A stretch of DNA of 64,000 nt from Lethocerus indicus. Lineage: Eukaryota; Arthropoda; Insecta; Hemiptera; Belostomatidae. The stretch spans positions 6,989,637 through 7,053,636 of the forward strand of contig JACDQD010000010.1 in the NCBI GenBank assembly GCA_019843655.1, given 5' to 3'. Below, piece after piece: positions 37,041 through 47,144 of the stretch; within the stretch, counting starts at the first letter, position 1; each line of letters starts with the position of its first letter. The notes beneath the pieces are model-generated. The model had not been told where the DNA came from. It saw only the letters and a list, made by a program, of their open reading frames with translations, and did not search any database. Made by a program: the position numbers and the translations under genes.

Positions 37041-39318
37041 GGAGGATATATGAAACGGGTTAATTTACGACATTGTGTTGAGTTCTTCCGGGGCGTTCGC
37101 TTTATCCACCAGATAAGAATGGAAATATTAATGTCAGCACACAAAAATATCAACGGAGATATAGTACCTGATTTGGGCAACGCGATTGTTCAAACAGATT
37201 TATGGTTGGAGACCGATAATTTAAGACAGTCCCACGCAAACTATAAAGAAGGGTTATTGACCCGATATGAGCTGATGAGACGTTTCAAGAAACATTCATA
37301 AAACAATGCAAAAGAAAACAATTACTATTATAATTCTCAAGAAACGATAGAATATCTGTGAAACAATTTACTTTCTACTAAAATATTTATTCATTAAATT
37401 TAAATAACGGTCGAAATGGTGCACTCATTAGGTTTATCTTTATTTTTTACGGCATATTGTCCATCAATTTCGAGAAAATATGAAAATAATTATTAAAAAA
37501 GGAATAAAAACAGGAAAAATAAATTGTGGATGGAACAGCAAATTATAATTGGAATTTTCAATTTCAGATTTTTTCTTCTTATTCAATCGGGTGCTATCAA
37601 ATCCCATTACTAAAGGGGCATTTACGATAATACCGCACATCTCGTTGTATATTTCAGTTTATAATGCAATGCTCTCCTGGTGGTAAAGGTGGTGCACAAG
37701 GAGGTATCTTATGTCTTACACCAGCACTTAAGCTTCACCGGCGAATAACTATGAATTTTACCTGCACTTCCTGGTAATTACCTTCGACGGGAGGAGCATC
37801 GGTGCTTAGATCAAACATAGCATCTGGGGGTACAGTGCGTGTCTACTCTTGCGGTCTTTTCCCTACATGGAAGAGTCTTCCTCTTAAGACTTTTTAGATG
37901 GAAACGATTTATAATTCAAGCTAAAGACCAATCGTATCAGGCTATTTCTACACCAAAACATCGTGACAACTCATTGGCATCCTTTTTTCTGTCGTACACA
38001 ATTCAAACAGTTACAGACCGGTGAACGGCACAGACCGTTATTATTATTTGATGTAATAAATTCAAATACAATAAATAAAGAACTAGTGGTCTAAGACAAA
38101 AGAAAGGTGTAGAAAACAAAGGCAGACACGGACGAAGGTGACATACGGACAAAGGAATTGAAGAGATCGAGATCTCGTTAATAGTCATTTGTTGTACTTG
38201 TATACGTCCTTTTTTCTGGCACACGGCCTCTAGAGTCGAATAACAGGGGCCCGATGAATTACGAATGATAACGCGATGTAAGCAGAATTCGTTGAAATGA
38301 ATTCGACTTCCGCTTAGCCACGAAATGTGCTAATGTGGGGGTTGTTACACACGTTTGCCGACTTGTTCTCACGGCCTTCATTCACGTGCGCACAGCTCAG
38401 ACGGAATCGTGAAAAAATGATAATAATTTTCTTGACCAATTAGCGGCACCGGTTAAACGGTGCTAACACTTCAGGAACAGTTAAATGTTCCCGTCCACGG
38501 GTGTCCCAGTCCCAATTCTCATACACGCGCTGGACCCGAATACCAAATGCTATTGTAAATTTACAATGCCATTAATTAGGGGACCAAATTGTTTCAGTTA
38601 ACCACCGAATTATATTCAACCGAATGCTAATAGCCAATTAGCACGGGCTTCCGTATGAAAGGACTAGCCGGACTAGTACGAAAGTACAATATCCGGTTCA
38701 TAAAGGTTACACATAAAATGAGTACGTGTGAAAATAATATAAATTGACGTATTGAACTCATCTATAGTATGATCGGCTGAAATGTTTAATTGGGGAAAAT
38801 TCGATCCACCATCAGAGACCAATTCGTTTACGGAGGATACTCTGATCTATCAGATAACGTCGGCGTTAAGAGTCCCATATATCTCATTCTCCAAATCACA
38901 AATTTCAACCGAATAAAATTAACGACCACACTATTCGTGAAATTTCAATCTATATTCACTACATACAAGGTTTTACGTTCGTAAAGGAACAATAAAAGAA
39001 CGATAAGAGAAGAAAATCGTATATAAGACCAAAAATATAACCCCAGTCAGAATGCTGATAGGAAGCCCCATAAAAGTACAGATTTACAACCGAAGGCGAG
39101 AACTGGTATGTTATCCCTAACAATGATTGGCCAAAGTGTGCAATAAAACAGGTTACGATGTAGTATCGCGGGCGTTCTTAAATTCCTATGAGGACTCGAT
39201 AATATTTAGAATATTTCGTTCAATTTATAATAAAAAAACAAACTGAGGAGGATATTTTATGTGTTGGAATTGGAAGTATAGAGTTTGTATTCATTAATGA
39301 AAGTCACCATATGTATGT
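37040..39318. other. Gene-free DNA
   Basis: The frame at 37050-37301 (+, ATG start, 83 codons, soluble and charged) cannot be recognised and is not supported by neighbours. The rest is mostly AT-rich, with a mixed unique block at 38230-38700. Confidence 0.35.
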
Positions 39319-39418
39319 AAACTCACCGCATCCCACACGAAACCAGAAGTTCCGAAAGTATTCTGAATCCAACGTACCTGGAACAAAAATATTTTATTAG
39401 AAAAAACCTTTGGAAAAA
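39319..39418 (-). other. Family D module 1: exon-like unit with both splice sites (exon 39327-39377)
   Basis: On the minus strand this reads like a complete small internal exon. A branch-like TTCTAAT is followed by the T-rich TATTTTTGTTCCAG acceptor. Then comes 51 bases starting GTACGTTGGATTCAG and ending GGGATGCG, and a strong donor GTGAGT. All three frames of the 51 bases are free of stops. In one, reading from the third base, the peptide is T-L-D-S-E-Y-F-R-N-F-W-F-R-V-G-C. The module is clearly related to 54817-54925, and the similarity includes the acceptor side and about 30 bases of the upstream intron-like sequence. It could be a cassette exon, an alternative 5' UTR exon or a repeat that happens to carry splice signals. 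The protein sequence is not recognised. Confidence 0.5.
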
Positions 39419-39419
39419 A

Positions 39420-41460
39420 TGTAGAAAAATTGACAACTAATGTCAACATTTTTTCAATGGGATTACAGACGTAAACTTAAAAAGAATAAATATATTCTTG
39501 CCTGTGAATTCGGCCAGATTCTATATTTAGAGATAATCGAACAAGAAAAAAGGAGTTCTGTAAATAGGAAGTCGTATAATTCATCCGATCGTCCGTCGAC
39601 TCTCACATACGGTGTTTTCGTCGATCGGACAGCGTTCGGAAATAACACAGGAAAGTGATTCATGGGGGTTAACGAACCTGGACCGAAGGACAGTGCACTC
39701 TGGAGCAGATCATTGGGGGAATTAGCGAAACAATAAAAATCCGCGTACTTGTTAAGCCCTTAATGATCCCAAGTAATTAGCTGTCCGCCAGTCACTGTTA
39801 ATTCGAGTTTTTTCGAGACGTGATCCCGTCAAAGCTTGTTATTCCAGTGACTGCAGAACCGATTTAAATTGCAATTAATTGCCTCACATTTGTTCCCTTG
39901 GGCGACGGACAGCGATTTTCCATCGACGAAAATGCACAACAGACAGCTTACCAACATTTTAATACCTATTAATCAATCAGTACAGACTGATGTAATTCCA
40001 AAAAGTACTTAATTTTTTCAAAATGGACTTTCTATTAGTCAAAGGCCTAAGTAAGCGATAATTAGTGTTAAAGGAGTTACGATTAGCAATGAAAAAGTAT
40101 TATTCCACCTTTTATTCTTACCCACTTTAGCTGTTGGCCACAAACTGAGACTGAGGTCGTAAATCCTTAAATACTATCCTTCCTTCTTTGGGTGTCTTTT
40201 AAATCTCGTCTACAATTCAGTGACAGTCATTATTTTAGAAATACAACGGGACTTAATACATTATTATTTTTATAGGTTTAAAGGAATCCGGTTCCCACAG
40301 AAAAGTGCGTTCTGTTCTGAATTGATGATTAGGAAAATTAAACATTACTTGTACGAAACCTCGCATTTAACAGTTATAAAGGAAACTACGCTTGCAATTT
40401 CCGTGGCAGTTTATGCCCTGCCTCGGTAAGTAATGCGATGGTAACAAGAAGACTGTAACACCAATATGAGCTGTAGCATCATAAGATTGCAATGCACGTA
40501 TCGGCTGGAAGTCTTTGAGAATTCCATTCTTATTGTATCAATAACGTTCCAAGAAAAGGCACATAAAAGCGGGCAGGACATTACCGTCCGTTCTATCTAC
40601 ATAAGTCACGCTTGCTTATAGGTAAGGCGTAAGTCAACGGATGTTTCCCAGACTGCCGGGTTGAAACAAGGCCCGGGCGAGGCGGGAGGAGGGCTGTTAA
40701 ACCAGGTATGAGGAATTTGGTTATTAGAAGAAGCCGAGACCCCGCGCCCAACGCCTACCGGTCGATCCCACCGTTTAAGTTTCCAAAAGATGTGCCCCTT
40801 TTCAACGAGGAATTGAATCCAAAGGAAATCCAAAGAAAGTGATATCGGCAATAAATTATTCCTCTCGTTTTTCTTTTGTCTAGGGCAAGAATCGTAACGA
40901 ATTCAATTCCTCGAGCTTTTTCGGGCGTGAAGCGTACATTAGTGACAAGGTCGTAGCGATTTTAGAAATAAATGAAAACAAAGATGAAAACAAATATAAG
41001 TTTACAGGTTTAAAATTTTTCTCAGGGGTTAGGGTCTTAAAATTCGTTTTACTTGTTTTTCAACAAAAATAATAGTGTTATAAGCAGTTAAAACTCGATT
41101 ATTATTTTAATCACTGAATTACTCAAATATTTCTTGAACATATGGTATTATGGTCATTTCCAAAATTTCCAAAATATGAAAGTATGAAAGAAGGCCCATT
41201 TTTTTTTGTAAACTTCCAACAACTTGCTTCATAGTCCTTTCAGTACACAATTCAGTGTTTCCAAGATCCGGCCAAACTGCCGAAGGAAAGATAGATGACA
41301 TCTAAAACGAGTACTCATTGCATACTCGTACTCTTTGGACCTGGAGCATTGAGACATGCGAAGTTAAGACACTGGATGTTGGGAGATGCTGGTGTTAGTC
41401 GAAGTTTTCGAACACTCAGTGCCCCCCCTGGCCTGTAGTACCTGTTGACCCCTCGTCAAA
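39420..41460. other. Gene-free DNA
   Basis: Mostly AT-rich unique DNA with a GC-richer segment at 40640-40800. A 5S-rRNA-like phrase around 41355-41400 (GAAGTTAAG then TGGGAGATGCTGG) does not extend to a 5S gene. No gene is supported. Confidence 0.4.
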
Positions 41461-41469
41461 AGTCACGAA

Positions 41470-41491
41470 TAGCTAGGCCGGTTTCGGTCCG
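41470..41491 (+). repeat. Possible family A fragment
   Basis: TAGCTAGGCCGGTTTCGGTC matches the family A core TTGCTAGGCCGGTTTCGGCT at nearly every position over about 20 bp, then diverges into the GC-rich low-complexity tract. It is short, so it is tentative. Confidence 0.35.
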
Positions 41492-41499
41492 TGTTCGGC

Positions 41500-41675
41500 C
41501 GAGCGTGCGTGCGCCTCCGCGTGCGTGCGCGTGTCTCGAGGGGGCGCAAATTGTGGTGTCAAGGGCAGACGGAGGTTGGAGCGCGGGGACGGTACCCTCC
41601 TCCGCCTCCTCGTGCTCCTCCAACTCCTCATCCTACCACCCCCCCTCCTCCTCCTCCTCCTCCTCCACCACCGGC
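41500..41675. repeat. Low-complexity tract: GCGT-rich run then imperfect CTC/CCT microsatellite
   Basis: CGTGCGTGCGCCTCCGCGTG and CGTGCGCGTGTC (41502-41534) form an alternating, CpG-rich run. From about 41596 the DNA is an imperfect CTC/TCC repeat, cleanest at 41646-41668 (CTCCTCCTCCTCCTCC). It gives stop-free frames on several strands (proline-, serine- and leucine-rich or arginine-rich), which are not genes. Confidence 0.85.
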
Positions 41676-41679
41676 GTGG

Positions 41680-42140
41680 GGCGTTTTCCTCCACTCATTG
41701 TCGGTGTGCCCCAACCGGTTTATTCATGACCAATTGAATAACCCGGGGCCCCGGCTCGCCGAAGCCCGGGGGAGAAAAAAATGAAGACGGTTACCCCGAC
41801 CGCGTACGGTAAGACCAAAAACAGTCCGAGGGAACACTTAATTGGGTTTATGCCGAAAGCCCGGGGACAGGACAGCTAGAATGACCTGAAAAACATGTTC
41901 GCTCCGTGTAACATATTTATGGGTAGCGTGACTTTCCTCGCGCTAGGATTCCTCCGAGAGGATATTCTCTGAATGAGATAATATTCCTGTGCATGATATT
42001 TTTTTATTTTAACTAAATTTTTCTAATTATATTTTGTCACAGTGCGATTTTATAATACTTTTGATGGGCAACCCACCCATTGCTGGTACTCCTGCTGTTG
42101 AGTTAAAGGATTCGAGCGATGGGATGGCTCGGAACGGAAG
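41680..42140. other. Gene-free DNA; possible 3' end of the neighbouring Jockey-like fragment
   Basis: Read on the minus strand, the part from 42140 down to about 42030 follows the reverse transcriptase tail. It contains ATGGGTGGGTTGCCCATC, faintly like the GTGGGTGGTTTCTTTACC that follows the NPL codons in the 1230-1615 copy. It then runs into AT-rich DNA. This suggests, weakly, that both fragments come from one family. Confidence 0.35.
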
Positions 42141-42143
42141 GAT

Positions 42144-42338
42144 TTATATCGTTGAAGCCGCTAGTTCGTGAACGAACGGTACTTTCAAATAGGAATGGAT
42201 TGTGCGGTCAGATACATAAGGTTGGGGGTTAACGATTTGGCGAAAGATTACGGATTGCAATGATTGCATTGTGTAGGAGTTACACGGCTTGGTGGATCCC
42301 CGCAAATCGAGGTAGTACTGAAGGTCTTTTCTCCACAT
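42144..42338 (-). mobile_element. Degenerate Jockey-like reverse transcriptase tail fragment
   Basis: The frame includes LRGSTKPCNSYTMQSLQS, VIFRQIVNPQPYVSDRTIHS and YLKVPFVHELA. These align with the tail of the copy at 1230-1615 (LWGSTEKSNIAPIQRFQS, VLRTILNAPWYVSIRTIHND, LNIPTVDEVA). GST, QS, the R-I-(V/L)-N-x-P turn, YVS, RTIH and the V-x-E end are all kept. Upstream the frame soon hits stops, and the polymerase domain is absent. It is a more diverged, dead 5'-truncated copy in the opposite orientation. Confidence 0.8.
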
Positions 42339-42344
42339 ATACCA

Positions 42345-44738
42345 AGCGAGTCAATAGATTAATAACAATTTGTAAATAAATGCGGAAGAGAAACCGAACC
42401 CTAATCAAAGGGTCCATTAAGACAAAGGATCGGGAAGTATAACTCTGAAGTTATATCTACGAGGCAGTGTGATTAAAAGTCATAATTTTCACAACTGCCT
42501 AGTCCCACAGCCGGAAAGTACCTGTACACATTACTTCCAATCGAATCTGAAGAAAGAAATAATCTGAAAGCGGAATTACAATTAGCGTTGTAAAAAATAT
42601 CTTCCCATCGTCCGGCAATCAACACTGTAATAACGCAGCGTTACATGGCAACAGTTCGTACTGGTGTCTATAATTTATGATATTGGTTGTGCCATTCAAG
42701 CTATTATGTTACTGAGTTATTAGTGAAAAAAGCCAGCTTTCATCGGTCTTCCTGGAACCTCCCAGGCATTCAAAATTATAAAAAAATTATCACAACGAAC
42801 TTGCGATCAGATGCACAGAGCACTGTCGATTAAACTAAAGTTAACAGATTAAAATTAACGTTTTCGAATTATACTAACATGGACTTATCCGTTATTATAA
42901 TAATTGTAAAAAATACTTCCTTTAAGTGTCTTCTGTTCTCTTCGCATGATACTTAAATTTTAACAGTCGCTCAATAAATACCTTGAAAGCCACCTAAGTA
43001 CAAAAACGACGAGCTGATTTCAAACTTAATGAGCTTTAGAGTAATATTCCTTAGCGGTATAGAAATATTATGGAAGTCTACGAAATTAATACAGTCCAAA
43101 AGAGTAAACTGAAGTACGATGATTGCAAGCCCAATTTGGAATATTACTGTCATTGCCTTGAACGTAACTGAACAATAATTAATGTCATTAGATTTTTTTA
43201 ATAATTATTAATAAAAACTTCACAACGTACCCCTCAATTTTCTACAGTTATAACGTTATTCCTACCACAGACTAAAGAGCGTTTTTTCAAATATTTACTG
43301 AGATTATGATAACGACGTTAGAACATAATAGGAAAAACATAACTGATTATAATTCTGATTCCTGTAGCTCAAAATGGCGGTTTATACTTGGACAAACAGC
43401 CGGGTAATGTGTAAGTTATATGATACTTTATTTCACCATTCAACAATATTTTAAATAGGATATTTTGTAAACTTTAACGAATTTGGACCAGAGTTCGTTC
43501 CCGGAGTAGGTAGGAATTTTCAAAAAATTTCCTGACCGCCCACCGGGGGGTCTAGAAGCGCGAAGAAAGCCCGAGAGCCGCGAAGGAAGGATAAGCATTT
43601 CACCTTTCACTAGTGAATGGGTTGTTTGAACTCGTTATCGGCAAGGGAGTGTGGGCCCTTGAGGTACGAGGGGCGCACGGACAAAAAAACGACTTCGGAA
43701 GTGGGCAGGGAATGCCTTCGGAATGCAGGATATATCGGCTGGGCACTAAACACAAGATAATGACAACTTGGAATTCATAGAGCGTTCCTCGGGGATTCCG
43801 TGAAAGATAGGGGTTTCTCGGAAGAAAAAAATTTAAGTGCCGAACAGAAATATGAAACGCCTTAAGTGAGAAGTCAGTTTAACACGAAACACGAAATCAT
43901 TGGGACAAAATATTTTCCGTGTGGAACGATTCGTGCGACGTTTTGATGTCCTAATAGCAGAGTTAATTTTAACATTTTTTCGATTCGTCCTTGGGTTCGA
44001 ACTTTTAGCCGCATCTAAAATACTGGGAAACTAAGCTCCCTCACGGTGGGACTCTTCATATATTTTCGGAGTATGATTGGACAAGGCGGATGCTGCGTTC
44101 GTTCACAGGTACTTCACAATGGCCGGAAACACCGGTGGCGTAACGTCATGTTCCGGTATACAGGTCCAGTCTCTGCTTTGTCTTGGGACCTTCTGAGCCC
44201 ACTTTGAGGTACTTTGCGGTAATAACTTGTTTATAAACATCCGAAAAATTGAACGAATGAATGTACAATGAATTGATCTGGAACTTACGGTATGAGGGCC
44301 AAGCGCACAGAATTATGTTTTCAACTTAATCTACAACTGGTTACGAGGCCAGAACAAGTCGTTACCTGCCTGTCGTCAAGCGAAGAAAGGAATAATGGGG
44401 TGATGACTCGGTCTAATGAATGGGACCGGTGTTAATGGGCACTCTTAATAAAACCGGTTGATAGCCCCTGGGCATAGACATGTGAGATAGAGCCCAGTTA
44501 ATAGGTTGAGACTATATGCCCGGTCTATGACAGCTTCGATCACGTGCCCGGCCAGATTGCCTGGTTTATAAATTCTATTAGCGCCTGGGTTAAAAGAAAA
44601 AACTCCGAAAAAAGCTTCTTGGTTCAGGATAAGGATGAAAAACAATATTCCTGTGTAAGGAGATTTCAACCCTACAGACGATAAATGAAGGCAGAACAGA
44701 TTCAGCCATAAATATAACCTCGAAATTATGTTCGAATA
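42345..44738. other. Gene-free DNA
   Basis: It is AT-rich at 42820-43490, and mixed unique DNA follows with a GC-richer part at 43500-43700. The 129-codon minus-strand frame at 44445-44834 overlaps the family A copy and shows no domain. Confidence 0.4.
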
Positions 44739-44746
44739 TTGTCCAA

Positions 44747-44844
44747 TGCTAGACCGGTTTAGGCTTCTCACCACCTGTGAGTTCAGTCTCGCTTGGATAT
44801 TAACAGTGAAATGAAGATAGCAACAGGCGAACACCGGTCTAGCA
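44747..44844 (+). repeat. Family A fragment closed by a 12-bp inverted repeat
   Basis: TGCTAGACCGGT at 44747-44758 (the family A core, continuing TTAGGCTTCTCACCACC) is perfectly complementary to ACCGGTCTAGCA at 44833-44844. The sequence between is not obviously palindromic. Either two copies lie in opposite orientation, or a fold-back derivative has decayed in its centre. Confidence 0.6.
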
Positions 44845-44849
44845 GAAGA

Positions 44850-45895
44850 GCGAAAGAATGATTGTATTAAAAAGTGGAATAATTTCTGTATAAATGTGTC
44901 TCGAATTAATTAAATGTCCCTCTATTATTTGGTTTAATAACCATCACGCATTAGGTTTAGCAACCGTTATTGATGATGCCCTCATTCCTCCCACTAATTT
45001 CTCCATTCAATATACTTCTATTCCTTCAACACTGTTCTCTCAGGCGGTTCATCAATCCTCCATTGTCTGCCGGTACACAAAAGATTTTATTGTTTTTATA
45101 TTGTATTTTTAAATACTCCACTGTCTTTCTCCAGCAAAGATTTATTTTAAGGCTGAGAAGGATGGTGAAAAACGAAACCAGGGTTCAATGTTCTGTTGGG
45201 GCCCGGCACATTGTCATTCCAGTTTTTTTTATTCCCATGATCAAGGAAAGAAATGAAGAGTGCAAGTTATTCCCACGATTAACCTTCCGTTTCCTTGGTG
45301 GAAATAAAAAACTAGAGGTTTTAATTATTCGGAGCATTTCCCGTTTTTCTACGCAGGAATGAAAAAACCTTATCTGAAGAGGGCAGAATGGAAATTGTCC
45401 GCATATTTCCTAACAAAATCTCTAAATCATATGGCAACTAACAGTAACAAAATACTGCACTTGATATCAACCTTCTTTATCATCCGTTTACTTAGAGGTA
45501 ATCTAGAAATAATGGGTACTAATAATAATGTGACAATTAAACTTCATAATGTGGATAACGTGATGCGTGAACTATCGTTCCAACGAAGTTGTTTATTTAT
45601 GATTTGCAATATTTGAACTATTTTAAAATAGAAATATCGAATATCTCAGCGACACTATGGAGTGAAAGTGTAATACTTCTTTCATTAGCCACAGAATGAA
45701 TTTTGCGCTTAGAGAAAACCATTTTCAAAACGGTAAAAGTCTTTCCGACGAGTATTTCATAATTCCGCACAACTTCCTGTTTTCTCAGTTTAATCTGAAG
45801 AAGACACCGGTCCAGGATGGGAAAAGGGAACAGAGAATCCAGGAGAGGTTATTTTCGAACAAAAGTCCTAATCTCTTTTGTCGAGTAATGGAAAC
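44850..45895. other. Gene-free DNA
   Basis: AT-rich DNA. The frames at 44970-45362 (+) and 45359-45616 (+) abut, but neither has a known domain or convincing splice sites. I treat them as chance. Confidence 0.35.
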
Positions 45896-45899
45896 TGCA

Positions 45900-45934
45900 T
45901 TAGGGGCTTTTTGAACTTCCCTTTAAGCCCCTAA
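45900..45934. repeat. Perfect 10-bp stem hairpin
   Basis: TTAGGGGCTT (45900-45909) pairs with AAGCCCCTAA (45925-45934) across a 15-base loop. It is similar in style to the hairpin at 18455-18483 (CTAAGCCCCC/GGGGGCTTAG), both with a CTAAG-CCCC type arm. The similarity may be accidental. Confidence 0.55.
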
Positions 45935-45939
45935 GTTGA

Positions 45940-47100
45940 TTTCGATGGGCCGAGGAAGAGCTTTTACGCGCCAGGGCTAATTCCGACGGGGTAGGGGAAG
46001 GGAGTCTTCAAATCAGCTTTGTATCTGAGTAGCCGACCGTAATGAAATCCTTCATAGGCACAGTTGAATACAGTAACTCGTATTATACAGCCCTCGGGGT
46101 AAATTTTTAACAGTAACTTCGGGCTGTATTCATGAAACCTGCGATTTTTATATGCACTACCAGGTTTTCACATAACTAAGTTCAACTGTAAGTTATAAAG
46201 GTGGATTGACTTCAATTCATAAAATCTAAACATCGACCCAGATGTTAAAAAGGCTACGAAAGTTAATTTTAGAATTTGGTAATTTTTCTAAAGGATATGC
46301 AAAAACTATATACTTGGTATTTAACGTGCATATATTCAGTGTATGAGACAATTGTACAATAACCAACGCTTCCGAATGCAAATATGCTCATTTCGAATTC
46401 CCAACGAATAAACTGCAATAAATGGAAACCAGTCTAGAGTAGAGCCCAATAAGGGACTGGAGACAGGAACTAGCACGAGGGGGGAGTTCCAAACTCTCGC
46501 GGACAAAAAAGGTATAAAACATGCAATTCTTAATTACGGAAGCAAAAAAAATCTTAAAATCGGCAGCGAGTATTAAATCAGTTCCCCGAGTAGACGAGTC
46601 CACCCCCCTATTCGTGTAAAATTAATTTTCGACTATAACCCTCTAAAATATTATAATAAGTATAAATTTGTACCAATCTCGAAAAGGGATTTCCAATTAA
46701 TTTTAATTTCACGACAATCCCCATTAAACTTTATAGCGTCCCGGAATTTAGTGTCTAGTTTATCTCGGGTCGAATTAAATCGTCGGACCGCCCTACAATA
46801 TATATATTTGTCCCGTATTATTTCTATAATGGCGCAAAGGGGCACAACTAAATTTTCATCTTGGCGACCGGCCTCGGTTAATTGAAGCGTCTAGCGAATT
46901 TACAGCGGCCGTTCGAAACGATCCCGGCCCAGAGATAAAGATTAAGCGGTCCTAATTTTCATATTAATGCCCCCGCCTTATATATTTTGCTTTCGAAATC
47001 AGTTTACTGTTGAATTATCAACCCGGGATTATTACCCAAGGTCCACTACGAAAATTACAAGTCTCTGGAGTTTCAGAGGCCGCAAGAATATTATTAAGCA
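45940..47100. other. Gene-free DNA
   Basis: Mixed AT-rich DNA with a short TATATA run near 46798. I found no gene or RNA. Confidence 0.4.
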
Positions 47101-47105
47101 TCTGT

Positions 47106-47140
47106 TCGATTTCATGCACGAGCCAAAAACCAGATTATAC
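47106..47140 (+). repeat. Family C related copy (weak)
   Basis: TTCGATTTCATGCACGAGCC followed by AAAAACCAGATTATACGG resembles family C copy 2 with a 3-base insertion after CATG. The insertion keeps the reading frame, giving F-M-H-E-P-K-T-R-L against F-H-E-P-T-T-R-L. It lies in a 74-codon open frame (46967-47191) of unknown nature. Confidence 0.35.
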
Positions 47141-47144
47141 GGGC

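Noticed and set aside
41355..41400. 5S rRNA-like words (GAAGTTAAG, TGGGAGATGCTGG)
   Set aside because: The words are in 5S order, but the spacing and the rest of the 120-nt gene, including box C and the terminal stem, do not fit.
41461..41784. Several proline-, serine- or arginine-rich frames
   Set aside because: They are translations of the CTC/TCC microsatellite and the adjoining GCGT run.
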